The translations under genes and the position numbers were made by a program. DNA of 64,000 nt from Hymenolepis diminuta (lineage: Eukaryota > Platyhelminthes > Cestoda > Cyclophyllidea > Hymenolepididae): the NCBI GenBank assembly GCA_900708905.1, contig CAADRB010000001.1:4725907-4789906 (forward strand). Direction: 5' to 3'. Of the stretch, positions 48,201 through 61,337 are shown piece after piece. Under the pieces are notes generated by a model. That model did not search any database. It was not told where the DNA came from and saw only the letters and a list, made by a program, of their open reading frames with translations. Each line of letters opens with the position of its first letter. The first letter of the stretch is position 1.

Positions 48201-51200
48201 AAGAAAATACATTTTTATTCACAGAAGAAATATTGGGAGTGGGGGAAAATAATTATCATTTCTTCTAACAGTTACAAAGTGAAATGTATCCCTTATGATA
48301 AAGTACAAAACTCAATATTTCTTGAACCCAAATAAATTAAGACTCTTGACATTCAAACATTATTATATGCCCCTATCCAATTCCATCCCTGTTCATTCCT
48401 CAACGGACTATCTCTATATTTCGCATGTTTAAATGCAATCCCATGATAAGTATTTTTAAAAATATTTATTAGTAATAATGACAAAGGTGCAAATAATAAT
48501 ACAACATGGATGCCTTCAAAGGACATTAGATTAGCGCTACAATAAAACAAAATTTTAATCCAAGTCCTCTTACAATGAATAAAATTTAATTTACAAAATC
48601 TTGATATTTTGTTTGAAAGGAAAGAAATGACATAACAGCTTAAAATCAAAATAATGGTCACTTTACCACCACTTAATTATAATGGTCCAATTTTATTTTT
48701 ACTAAATTCAATCCTTTATGGGAAAAGATGCAACCATCAGCATCATTTATATGTTTCAGTCTGTTTAATCGATTAGAAAACAAGTAATTAGGAGACTGTG
48801 CCTTCAAATTTTTCCCTTAGTAGATGTCTTACGCCGTGTCGAGCCATTAATTTTCTGAGTTAAAATCATACATTTTTTTAAATAATGATTTTATCTAATG
48901 AAAGCAATTCTGGTCATCATATTCTACCCCCTTCTAAATAGTTTATAGCATTCAAATGGTGGAGTTTGTACTTGGTTAATTTGAACAAAGGGTCCTATCA
49001 AACATATCCATAAGATATTTATTGGAGAATCAGAGGGTAAATTGAAGACTTTCAGCCGTATAACCAGGACTTCCGTATACCTCTGATCGGTATTAGGACC
49101 ATTTAGTGCTTTAAACTTCATTCTTTGAAATTTTGGGTACGCTGGCTCGGATAAATATTGTATAAGTATTCGCTTTTGAAAGAGAAGGTCCGTTCTAGTT
49201 CATACTGGTCTGACGGTAAAGAATTCACTATTTATGAAATAGCTCAACGGAGTAAGTTGTTGGAGTTAGATAACAACCAACGGTTTGCAGCTAACAAATT
49301 ACACCAACCACTTCGTAGCTGTTTGAGTAACAGCCAACAACAATTGTGAAGCAGAACACCAAGAGTTGAGTAGACCAAAAATGTATTCAAGGAAGCCACA
49401 ATGCGTAACAGAGAGAGGGAGAGAAAGAGGAAGAGCAGCGTGCTGGGGAAGAGAGGAGATGAACAGGACGTGTAGGAGTCCGCACTGACCAGTGCGTGTT
49501 GTCTGGAAAAACAAGGGTAGCTTTATATGAGTCACTTGGGTAAGGCTACGCCCGAGCATGAGCGCGGATGTGCCTTTTTATGTGAAGCGAGGCGGCTATA
49601 GAAAAGAGGGAAAATCGATGGACGCGTTTAGACATGTCAGACAGACGGGGCTTATGCGTCATAGGGACATAAATGAGGTCGCTCCAACTTCGTGGGCGGA
49701 GAAACTGAGGTGTTATTGTGAAGAATGCGAATAAAAGGTAATTCTGGAAAATGCATAGAGAGTTATTCTTCAAAGTCATTTAATTTTAAATACTTTTAAA
49801 TAAATTATGAGTGACTCTAATTTACAAAAAACTGCTGTACTTAATGAATAAGGAAAATTTGATAGAGTTGATTCGACAATTTTGAAGGTATCAATTAATT
49901 CTCCTTTAAATTAGACAGCATCACACTGAATAGGTAAAAATTTACTGTGGTCACGTAGCCCTTTTTACCACTTCAGCGTATTTTAATAATTAATAAATTT
50001 TTGTCAATTATATTTACATTTTAACTATTAATAAATGCTTAATTTAAAAGCAAAATTTATTTAGTAAAGGTTAGTTAAGAATGACTATTCAGATTGATAT
50101 AGTCATTTATAATGAACGAATAAAAGTTACTTTTAAGTCATCTGTTGACAAAAGTGATGATTTGGAATTGAGCACTAAAACGTTTTAAAAATATTTTAGT
50201 TAATAGAAAATGGTTTTGAATTTTATTAGGCTGATTCAATGTGATTTTGCTGAAATAAAGGGGGTATTTTTAAAGTATGTTCCTTTTCTGTAACATGCTT
50301 CCTAGACCAATTTTGAAATGCAGATTAAGACTTACAATAATACAGGAGAGTTAGCCTTGAGTAAAATCTACTCTGCCCTGCTAAAAATGTTTAATTTTGT
50401 CTCCTCTACTTCCATAAGATCCAATCCATTAAATATTGCAAACATGAACTCACCCAGAAAACCTAAAATCAGATCAGGAAAGTTAGTATTTGGAGCATTT
50501 GCGCATTGTTAACCTAGTTATGCCGCTTATTTACCCTAACTATGTACTCCTACTCAACTCACTTTCCGTTTCATCCCCTTCTTGATAGCTTTATTGAGTC
50601 TTGTATTCAAATATTTCTCCCAAGATTAAATCTTACAAAAAATTTCCCCAATGTGGAGGATAATGAAATAAGTATAATCTTTGACTAATCCTCTCTAATT
50701 ACTGGGCTTTTTATTTTTCAGATCTGGTTGAACTATACAGAATGTAAATTCCAGAAATCCTTGCAAAAGAATCGTGATATTCGTTTTGCTTCTTAATAAA
50801 AAATGTTGCAATTAAGTGTGCGATTAGTAGATCATCAAATAAAGTTTTCCGTCACTAATACCATCAACACAATTTTCTGAGACATTTATCTTTTTAATAA
50901 ATTTAAGAATGAAAAAAATTCAAGAACTAAAATGTAATGAAATTACTTTTCGTAAATGGAAAATAAGTAGTCAGTAAAGAGATCAAATAATATCAATCAA
51001 TATTACACTCTTAGTACAATTAAAGAACCTGAAATTTATAAATACTAAATTAGTTTTTATCTCCCATTATATTCTCTTTTGTGACCAGTTTAAATTCACT
51101 ATCGACAGCCTGATAAATATTTATTATTAAATATTAAATGATAAATTATTAAATATCATTTATTAAACAGATTTGACAGCCGCAAATAATCAAGTTAGCT

Positions 51201-51369
51201 CTGAAGGTTCAAGGCGTTCACTTTGAAGTGGTATGACCATGAATTAAGTCAACCGGTCAAAAAGATCTGAATATAATCAACCCGGGTGTCAAATGAAGTG
51301 GATTAAATATTAGGACAACACAAAGTGAACGGCTCCCCCCATCCGAATCAAAATAAAATTATACTTATA
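45246..51369. other. 6.1-kb stretch without a recognised gene
   Basis: Mostly AT-rich. 47001-47080 carries repeat K (see 34060). 49300-49720 is a local island of higher GC with G-rich top strand. Its open frames match no family; it may be the remnant of a long terminal repeat or another element. The remainder shows nothing. Confidence 0.4.
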
Positions 51370-52020
51370 CGTCGATGGCGTATTGATGATCGTGCTCGTG
51401 TGTTATGTCAGAGGTTACAGGTCCGATTCCCCTTTGGTGCACGCCCAGTGAGCAGATTGGCCAACGGCGAGGGTTAAGTCTGGATAATATAGAGGCTGGC
51501 AGTATTCGAATCTTTCAACATAAAGGCTCCACGATCCCACTCTCTGCCCAAAATTTGCGTTGGAAAACGCTTTTCCAAATGGGTGTTAAAATTACTAAGT
51601 ACGAGATGTTCTGACTTTATTAACCATTCATTTTTGACATCCTCCCCTCCCCCGTCTTTCACATCTTATTGAACTCGCTTGCTATTCCTCTTATTCAGAT
51701 GCTTTCCTTGATTTAAACTTCTCAACCTTTGAATAAAAATGGAGCTGAAGTGACAGGATCGACCCTTATTCATCAAAAAATCGGCCAATTTGCGCCGAAC
51801 ATTGTAGACAAGCATTTTCTCCCATTCAGCGAACGACTCCGTGATACCATGCAGTTGCTCTCAGAATCTACTTAATTCCCCACCAGCATTTGTTGGACTT
51901 TCTTTTAACCGATTTCAGTTGTTTCCCATAATTGAAAAAGTTGTAAAATTTTTGTTCTATATGTATTAATAAGTTTTTATGCTGTGTCATGGGCAATAAC
52001 AATAATGATGAAGAGTAAAA
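51370..52020 (+). mobile_element. Candidate tRNA-derived SINE (family I, longest copy)
   Basis: The 5' part resembles a tRNA promoter: A-box-like tggcgtattgatgat at about 51376 and B-box-like ggtccgattcc at about 51420, spaced as in a tRNA gene. A body follows (ctccacgatccc; tggaaaacgcttttccaaat; attcagatgctttcc), then a 3' end tgtcatgggcaataacaataat with a TAA-type tail. Parts of the same unit recur at 19490-19700, 59960-60115, 18415-18510 and 42220-42290. No coding capacity. Classification as a SINE is inference from the promoter-like boxes and the tail; target-site duplications were not found by eye. Confidence 0.5.
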
Positions 52021-55000
52021 CTTTTTTTATAATAACCGAATTTTTTTAAGTAAAATTGCCATCAAATTGGCGAGCTCATATATTCAGAGCAAGTTAATCT
52101 GGTTGATTAAGTTGAATAGTTGGTCAAGTTACTGAGACTCACTTACATCTTACAGCCATGATCAGGAAGATGAGATTGACAAAGGCAAGTCAACCATTGT
52201 GACATCCACACAAGATTTCACGCTCATTTCCAATTGGAAACAATTAGTGTTACATAATGGTTGTCTTTTTAGTGCCTTTGGTTGCTAACAAAACCTCATC
52301 CATCTTCTATCCAATGACCCGTTTTTATTCAAGATTTGGACTGATGACTTAAATAGACGCTGAAATTTTTGAGACCTTAAAGGAGATCGTTTCAGATTAA
52401 AAATAATTAATTAAATTTTTAACCTGGAAGACACTAAAAATGTATTTTTTTTGAAGTTATCCAAACCATTTTTGGTTAGACATATTTGTTTTATGGAGAT
52501 CGCGATATATTTACTTTCATTTATTTCGAAAGGTCTTTGCACATTAACTTGGCTCCTTAGTTTCATTTTATTATAGCTCAGAGCAACGCAAAATAATTTT
52601 TAATTTATACTGCGGAAAAGCAATTGAAATGGGTTAATAGATAGTTCAATAAATAGAAAAGGGGAGAGGAATGAAAGACAATGTGAGTACAGCAAGGGTA
52701 CAAGAGAGTCTTCTTCCATTTGACTTTCGGATTGGGATTTTACAAAATTTACTCAGTGTACTTCATGCTGTGGGAGTTCTTGTCCACGATATCTAATGCT
52801 TACTGACTGATTGTTTAACTATAATAGGCGGTCTTGCCACTTAAATTTATTGTTTTTCAGAACGTTGAGAAAATGGAATGACCATTCATGACATTAGGGA
52901 GCTTAACTGATCATAAGATAGAGTTGGGATGAATAAAATGTTTTGCCAATATTGTATTTGATGTTCTTCTTTGAGATACTGGGCTGCATTAATACTTCAT
53001 AAATGTGAAAGCATTAAATGCACTATTGAGTAAATTAAATATTCAATGCAAACATTGAAATAGAAGCTTTCACTATTAGACGCCGATTGATTTTGTAAAT
53101 TGTTTATGGAAAGCATAATAATCAGTTAATTTGGATGATTAAAAGGGTTAGAATATTTTGAGGTTTTAATTTCTCATATTACCTTTTATTGGAATTATTT
53201 TTCAAACTTCAGTGAAATCAATGAAGTAGTTTAGCAGTTTACTTTTAGATAACTGTTGGCAGGTAAACAAGAACCATTATAACTTGACCAAACATTCAGT
53301 TAAATAAAGCAATCGCCAATCTCCTAATATGGAAGAAACAAAATTAAAATGGAACCCAAGGATATTACGAAGTGCATTCTTATCTTAAGTCTTTATGTTT
53401 CCCTCTTAATAATACATTTTTATTGCTTATCCAAACCTATTAAAATCGAATTTTTAAAGGACTTCTCACCCGTGCTTCTCCACCCCCATTTTTCCCTGTG
53501 TCAGCTTATACACCTTGTCCTACCTTTGTTAATGTCCCGTCTCATAATATCAAACAAACTTCATATGAATTGACACTCTTCTCTGCTCTCCCCTAGTTTA
53601 TGGGTTATCGGTAAGAATTAAATAAAACAAATCACCAAAACAAAATCCTTTTCGGTGCTAATCCAGTAAGGCACGTTCACTTACTCTTCTTTTTCTAACT
53701 TTCTACTTTACGACTATGCGATACGATTTTAGCTATATCAGGTATAAAGATCTGGAGATCTGTGGGCATCCAGTTAACAGTAGGAAGTGCTGATCGCTTG
53801 CCATTAACAAACTGGTGGCTATATTGCAATAGCGCCTTCTTACTCTCTACACTCGTCACCCACAACGCTCTTGATTAGGCATATTATAAATCTATACTTT
53901 CTAAAAATTCAGAAAATGAGCAGAAGATGGCGTAATCTTAGTAATGACTCAACAATTATATAAACCACCTTTCTTTTATGAGGGGTGAATGTGCTATGTA
54001 CAATTATTCTGCATGTGATTAACTCTTCAGTGCCTTCTTTGTTGAAGGTCTGCAAAATTAGTAATGGAGCTTAAGCGGATTTATTAAAATTTATTTTGAC
54101 CATTTGGGTTGGTTATTACCTTGGATTTTGGCATAATTAATGGACAAACCAATCTGCGTTACTCTACATGAGAAACATTATCAGAGATACTTGAAAATCA
54201 ATTCCAGTCAATCAATTATCACTTTTATGAAATAAAGGCTAATAAAACTCTTTGCAGACAACTCTAGTGCACTCATCTTACGCGTTACCAACAAGTTCAA
54301 AATCCTTTAATTCCAGAAAGGTTAGAACAAATGTAAAATTTCTACTAAGCTCAACTGCTCTCATAACAATCATGCAATAGTCTTTTGACTATTGTGAATA
54401 TTAAAAATTTAGAAAAGGTTAATTACTATCGAAAGTTCATACTTGAAGATATTGACAAGCTTCGGGAAGACAGATGAACGTCAAATGCAGAAAATGTTGG
54501 AAGTACCGTCAAAGAAAAGCAGCAAATTTTTCGTAACTGCTACAATTCACATCAAGAAATTATCTAATCAGGTCTTCGAGAAGATTGAGCAGAGATACCC
54601 TCATTTTGTTAAATACTTGACTGTTGCACGTATTTGTCTGATGCTATTTTATGATAGAAATAGTAACAGGTTTTGCAATATTATTGTTATCCTTTGCAAC
54701 CAGAGCATGTAGTCGTTTATGATAAAAATAAGAGTAAAATATACCCACAATTAAAAGGTTTGAAGCATTCTAAACTTGTATTAAAAATACTCAAGTAAAA
54801 ATAGACCACTATAAAATTTATATGAATATATTTTAATTCATCGGTCAAGGGTTTGATGCTTTTCGTAACTACCTGAGAGGCGCGGCTGAGCGGTCTTTTG
54901 TCTTCTGAATTACACGAACTTTGTCACACTCATTCGATTGTTTGAAAAATGGAAGTGCTGCTTGCTGAGAATCCGGCACGGATGGCATACGTAGACGTTT

Positions 55001-55329
55001 ATGATTAACTTTAATTTGAATATTTTATAACACCACAGGATTAGAGCTTCCTATTGTTAACCAGAATGTCCACTGCATTAAGTGGCAGCACACAAATCCA
55101 GGGTTAGACTCCCAAGAGCTCCAGTTTAACTATAGTTAGACTACTGAAGAGCGTCTCAGTACGTCTGACAGAGTAAATTAAAAATAAAACTGTAAACTGG
55201 GGAAGGACTTTCTTGCCCATAAAATATTAACGAATATCCTGGATATTCCAATAATTAAAAATCCAGTATTATTACCGTAAGTGTCGACAGTGAGGAGAAA
55301 TGCTGCTAATTGAAAAGGTCACTATCAGT
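52021..55329. other. Intergenic, no gene recognised
   Basis: Includes a weak family C match at 52650-52790. Frames at 53349-53573 and 54443-54712 have no recognisable motif. Confidence 0.35.
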
Positions 55330-55500
55330 TGGGGGAGTCGAATAAATGATGCAGGAGAAGGGATCAAAAGAATGCTGAGAGGAACGCCAATATATCAATG
55401 AGCTTTGATTCATTTAGTTTTTTAATTCGGATTGTATAGCATTTATTAAATTGATAAATCAAATTTCATGATTGGTCCCTTGGATTGCAGTAAATGCTTG
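55330..55500. repeat. Dispersed repeat family C, copy 2
   Basis: See 45060-45245; same orientation. Confidence 0.65.
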
Positions 55501-56322
55501 TCTATTACTTGCAGTACTTACTAATTCGTTTTTAATCACGATGGTTGGCCTTGCTAATATAATTCACTTCTTCATTAAATGGCTGGGATAGCAAGACAGT
55601 CCTCCATAATATTTAATAGTTTGCAGTAAATGTAGCAGAAATAAGATAGTTAAAAAGGCTTCGTAAGCCGCATTCACTCAAGGTGAATTCTTAAAATGTT
55701 CGCCTGCAGTTATAACATTTCGAAATTGTCGAACTCATTTGCTTCAAATTTAGTGCAATTTCAATGGCGAATATTGACAAAAGAAGTTTTCAATTATACA
55801 AAACAGAAAATTTATATGCAGTTTTTAATGAATGCAACACTTAAAATATTTCAGCTTTACTAATAGCAATGAGTACGTAGCAGCAGCGTCAAATTATAAC
55901 TGATGCATATATATAATCAGATAACAAGAGGTTGACAAATTAAAAGACAGTGTGAAAAATTGCGTAGGACTAGGAAAAACTCAAAACACAATTAAATAAA
56001 CTCATAATTAATTTCATTGCATTCAATTTGCTTGTGTTCAATTTTACTGGAAAGGTTTCCCTAAATTAATAAAGCCCATCTTCATTAATTAAAAGGAAAA
56101 CTTTCATCTTTATTCTGCCCAGCTGACCTAATATTCTAAAAATCCCTTTTGTGAGTAAGTATGGGTGTGAGATTTTCATTGCGTCATCTGACACCCCGCC
56201 GTGTGATCAGGCGTGAACAGGCCGATCTTAAGTAGCACTATACTTTGACACTCAACATTGTCAATGTCAAACCAAAAATCAGCTAGACCCAGTTTGATTT
56301 TTCTTCAACCAACAACTATAAA
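55501..56322. other. Spacer before the Tc1-like element
   Basis: AT-rich; cattcactcaaggtgaattc at 55671 echoes gttcactcagggtgaactc at 33843. No gene. Confidence 0.35.
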
Positions 56323-57648
56323 CAGGGTGCGTAAGGTATCTGAGAACACTTGCATTATTTTGTAATTTAAACTAACCTGATAATGATTAATGTGTTTTTT
56401 ATGTCAGATCATCTCATGACCGATACCAATATTTCTAATGAAATGATAAAAACACTCCGTAATAGTGTCTGTAAAAGCCAAACACAACAGTTCAGAAATT
56501 GCATGATTTCTACAAATCGCCAGACCCTGAGAGGCCAATGAAACATCTCACCAAAGACCTTCATGTGTCTGAAGGAACAATAAGGAAGGCTCTTCATCAA
56601 GACCCCGGATACAAATCTCATACGTTGTTAGGCGAGATCAGTTCATGTCGACAAAAACAACCCAGGAGAAGCGTTTAATGAATTCAAAACGACACTCAAT
56701 CAAACTGAAGCACCAAGAGGAAGAAGAGTGTCTCGGGCTTTTCTCCGACGAGAAACTTCCTCCAGGATGAAAATGTCAGTCGGGGAAATGATATATGGCC
56801 GACCATGTGCGGGCAGACCCCACTGAAGTTCAAGCTGTTGTGCACGCACACGAAGCTTCCAACAACAGTGGTGGTGTTCAGTGTTGTGAAGGGCAGTGAG
56901 AGAGATGCACATCATGACTCCTCCATCATTTCCACAGGACCTTAGTTTGAGTCAATGTAGATGCAGATGCCTGTGTCGAGACTCTTCAAACCGTTGTATT
57001 TAAGCCCTGGACAGACAGCATAGCCAATGGAGAAAGACTATGTTTTCCAACACGATTCAGCTCCATCCCATGAAACTCTCAAAACCCAGGATTGGATGGA
57101 TAGATGGCTGGCTGGATGGATAGATGGCTGGCTGGATGGATGGCTGGCTGGATGGATGGCTGGCTGGCTGGATAGATGGCTGGCTGGCTGGATGGATGGC
57201 TGGCTGGATGGATGGTTGGCTGGATGGATGGATGGATGGATTGATGACCGACAATCTTTCTCATCATGCCACACCAATCTTATGACCGCATCCGAACTCA
57301 CCAGTCATTAATCCTCTCGACTATTACGCGTGGGTTGGGACGTGGTTGGTAAGGTAATTGAAAAGTATTCTCATATCACCAAATGCTCCTCTATGATGGA
57401 AGCGATAGTCCGAGGGATGGAGAACATCAATGAAGACCGCCTGATCTGATTGAAGCTTGCAGTCAGTCGGTTTCGGATTCGAAGTGAATGAGTGATAGAA
57501 ACCGAAGAAGGATGAAGCGAGTTCAATGTAGGTTAAAATTAGATTCATTTGTTTTGTTACAAGAAATTGTAAGTTTCAACCATTAACAATCTCATTTTTT
57601 GTTTTTCCAAGTATGCGTAAAGTGTCCTCAAATGCCTTACGCGCTCTG
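56323..57648 (+). mobile_element. Dead Tc1/mariner-superfamily element, copy 1
   Basis: About 1,326 bp. The ends are imperfect inverted repeats (cagggtgcgtaaggtatctg.. and the complement of ..cctcaaatgccttacgcgctctg); a TA follows the right end. The transposase is broken by frameshifts and stops but recognisable: helix-turn-helix part HLTKDLHVSEGTIRKALHQD; catalytic blocks FSDEK (Asp at 56747), [17 protein letters not shown] (Asp at 57054) and NPLDYYAW (Asp at 57319); and a C-terminal AIVRGMENINEDRL. A GG(A/C)T-type tetranucleotide repeat has expanded inside it. Positions 56399-57611 form an arm that appears identical to the reverse complement of 61375-62587. Confidence 0.92.
57094..57246 (+). 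repeat. Tetranucleotide repeat inside the transposase remnant, copy 1
   Basis: About 150 bp of ggat, ggct and agat units lie between the codons for TQDWM and the next conserved block, replacing normal transposase residues. On the other strand it reads as Ser-Ile-His-Pro/Ser-Gln-Pro repeats, which explains the long antisense frames here. Confidence 0.92.
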
Positions 57649-60600
57649 TATATACAGATCGTTAGAACAGAATTTCAATAACCTCTCCGCTTTTATCCAC
57701 GTCTATAACACTGTAAACCATTTCGTCTCCCTTTATAACCTTTATTTTTTTGTCTTTTCTTCACTTTACTCCACATAACACAGACTGCTAAAGTGATTTT
57801 CAAATAAATACCTACTGGATTATTACTCTCCTCCGTCAATTAGGATTCGACGGTTTGTTGAATTGAGAATAACATTGATTTATCATCTTAAAATAAATTT
57901 ATTCTATTTAGTCAGTTAAAACTGGCATACCAATGTCTCGCTTTGGATATGGAGTACATTAGTTCTAATAAACTACATACTGATGGAAGGAGAAATTTAA
58001 ATAAGGAATTTCGGTCTTGAAGCAGATTAATTGCATTGCTCAAATTGGTGTCAGGGTCTCTTTGCTCTTAAACTTCATTACTTGAATTTTTAAGGTCGCT
58101 CAAGCAGATTTTAGCCTATTCGATGACTATGCAAAATTTTAGTAGCAGTGTAATCTTCTTTTTGAGTGGTGGCATTCATTTACATTTCCCTATCTTCGCA
58201 ATTCAATCCAGTACGAATTCGGCTGAAGAGTGATAGAAGCACGCGCTTAAAATAAAAATTTTTAAAAAATGATGACGTCACCCTTATCTTTAGAGTTTCA
58301 TAGCCGTTTTTCAATATAAGCTAATAAGCTTTTTTCCCCTTGTGGCTGACATAACAGAATGATACTACCTCATATTTTTTTTAAAAGTAGAGCTCATTCA
58401 AAAAAATTCGTCACATTTCGTTTATTTTCAATTATTGCAGTAATCTATTTCAGACTGAGGAAGTCCACTCACTAGTTCAAATGTGAATTTAAGGTCATTA
58501 TTCCACCATCACCTATGTAAAGTTCGTGTTCTAAATATTTCAGAGCAAAGATAGGTAAAATTTTTGTCTTTACAAAACTCAATGAGCAACGTTCATTCAA
58601 AATGAACAATTTCATCATTTCTGTTTAATATATTCATTAATGATACAAATATAGCCTGACTTCCTTAAGTGGAAGTTAAACTATATTAAGACATCGAAAT
58701 ACAAAACAAACGGCCATCTTTAAGGCAGCATTAACAATTCATATATCACTGGTCAGCTTGATTTTCACTTATTGTATTTAAATAGCAAAATAAATAAATA
58801 ATCTATGAGCTTATTCTTAAACTTAATGCATAAGGTTTTCGGATAATATAAGTGGAAATAATTTCAAAATCTAAAAGTTTCAGGGGTTCTAGAATTCAAA
58901 TTTGGGCTTCAAGTATTGACTTGCCACTTGTTCATGACAGGGGAAAATAATGCAAATGTTTCATCATTGAAAAGCGTCTGAATAGAAATTAAAAAAAAAT
59001 TAAGTAAATACAAGAAATTAATATTAATAATGGAAAATCGTTTTTATTCCCTTGGGTACGGTCTACAGACTCGAGATTTTACTCCAATTTTCCGAGCGAA
59101 TTCATGCTCATTGTGTCTAGGGATCATTAATCTTTTAATACACTTAGATAATTTGTCGATCACTGCGAAATATTTTCATGTCTAATGGCCAAAATGTAGC
59201 GGGCTATAATAGGTAAAATGACTTTAACATAACCGAAATGACATATTATTTCTAATGTACACTCTGGAAACTTCAAGTGAATTGGTGAATCATGCTACGA
59301 GTGACCTCATTTTCACATTACCCTTGCATTGTTAACAATTATTTTAAATAATAAAAAAAGTGAAACAAAGTTTTAATTTCAAATTTCAGCTGGATAATGC
59401 AAGAAAAACGATCCTTAGAGTGCTTCCAAAAAGTCCTATTCAGAAACCTTCCTTCAAGGTTAAATAGCAAGTTAAATAAATAGAATCTGGGAGTATGGCC
59501 TAATAGAAAAGATGATTTACTGGACAAAATACTATCGAAATCTCCTTTGCCGAAAAAATGTGCTCAAATCTGCAAACAAAACGAGTTCGTTAAGATTGTC
59601 TCATGAAGATGCGAGAAGGCACAATTTGATGATCATTGCCACAAAAATTATACTCCTTGCGTTATCAAACACCAAATATAACTGCAATATACGTGCATAA
59701 GGGAAATTATATATTCAAAGCACTCGTGTCATTGATTCGTTGCAAATGGAAGTAAGATAAGATCACCACGAACTCAAAAATGACCTGTCAATTGGCCAAT
59801 TTCCTTATCCAGTAGTTGTACGTCAGTCAAATAATGGAAGAAAAAACGGCAACAAAATTGCGTGAAATCATGTCGTTTAAAATTTTTCCGTAATGAAAAA
59901 ATGACGATAAGACGAGGTAAATCCGATTGAAATTTAATTGAAAAGGCAGTTGACTTAATATTATTGGACCTCAGATGGAGATAGGGTTCTCCACGATCCC
60001 AAAACCCTCATTTCTAATTGAAATTAGACTATCTTTCCAATTCTTCTTGTTCAGATGCTTTCCCACGATTTAAAATTTTTGAATTTTTTTGCTTTGTCAT
60101 AGGAATTTAAGGAATAAAATTACGAGCACTATGTTTTTTGAAAATTATTAGCAATAATCTTGCACGCCTGAATCAAACAAGACGCCAACTTTTATTCAGT
60201 TAAATTAATCGATTGTACTAATCAATATAAGGCACCATTTGATGATTATGAGGGATTCTCGTTTAAGCATTGCAAAAGATCACCCAAATAATGAACATTA
60301 ATGGGGATTTGACCAATAAAAACCTAGTTAATAGACAGACAAAGCATCATTTCGCATTTGCAAATTTATGCCTACATTATGGTCTTGAACAAAAGTTTCA
60401 TATTCAAAACTGAAATTTACCTGATGCGACCTCTTTATATTGCAATGTGATGCGTCATAAAAGATACATAACGTTCCGAAGAAAATTTCGATGCACATCT
60501 AAAAATTTACTGACAACAGCAATTGTTACATAAAACCATATACATGGAGGAGTGGTCAACCTGCGTCTTTGTCGCCAGGCATCATAGGATCGGTTTTTTA

Positions 60601-61337
60601 ATGCACATCCTACGTTGTGGATGTCAACCACACCGGTTAATTATGATCATCAAGAATAATGGTAGAAAATGGGCTTTTCATAAGGATGGCTTCAGGATGC
60701 CTTTCCCAATCTACATCAAGTGTTCCTAACATTTACCTTAGTGGTTTTGGGAAGTGTCCTTATTGGATTATAGTATTAAATTATGATTTTCACGTTCAGA
60801 CTGACTTAAACCATTAAGAATCATTAAGGGTGATCCAAAGTAGCAGAGTGTTCAATTTCGGAACACTTCAATGGCGGCGAAACAAATTTCGGATCCAATT
60901 CATTGATTGTAGCTCTTTTTACTTCGATCTGTGGCAAGACGAGGGGACAACTAGGCCATCAGCTTCCTGTTAATTAATCAAGTATATAAATATGTAAAGA
61001 GTGATAACTGGCTGTGTTATTCAATCCAGAGTGACAAAACTTTTAGAGAGGATCCGAAACTTTACCTTTCATTATAAAACAAGCAATGAAATTTTTCCAG
61101 TGCCCAAATGGAATATATTTCCACTCAGTCCTCTTCCATCTGTTAGCACATCTGTTGTGGACACCTATCAAGACCTAAGACATGTCCTCGAACACCCCAA
61201 CTATTCAACATGTCGGGACCACTTGTTGAGGGCATCCGTTTAAACACGGACTTCCTGGTATTATACTTGCTGTGATCACCATTCAAGAACGCACAAGCAA
61301 CTCTGGACGCCCCATCGATTCCTAAGTGAGCTATGTA
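57649..61337. other. Spacer between the inverted Tc1-like copies
   Basis: 3.7 kb, AT-rich. 59960-60115 is a family I SINE-like fragment. A frame at 61001-61243 (ending DTYQDLRHVLEHPNYSTCRDHLL) looks slightly protein-like but is unidentified. Nothing else recognised. Confidence 0.4.
59960..60115 (+). repeat. SINE-like family I, internally deleted copy
   Basis: Joins ggttctccacgatccc to cttgttcagatgctttcc and tttgctttgtcatagg. The same three blocks occur in this order, but further apart, at 51520-52000. Confidence 0.6.

Noticed and set aside
57038..57301. Ser/His/Pro/Gln-repeat proteins on the minus strand (and the mirror at 61685-61948)
   Set aside because: Translations of the tetranucleotide repeat inside a dead transposase; no other coding evidence.
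61001..61243. 80-codon + strand frame
   Set aside because: Slightly protein-like, but no family match or exon partners; left as unassigned spacer.
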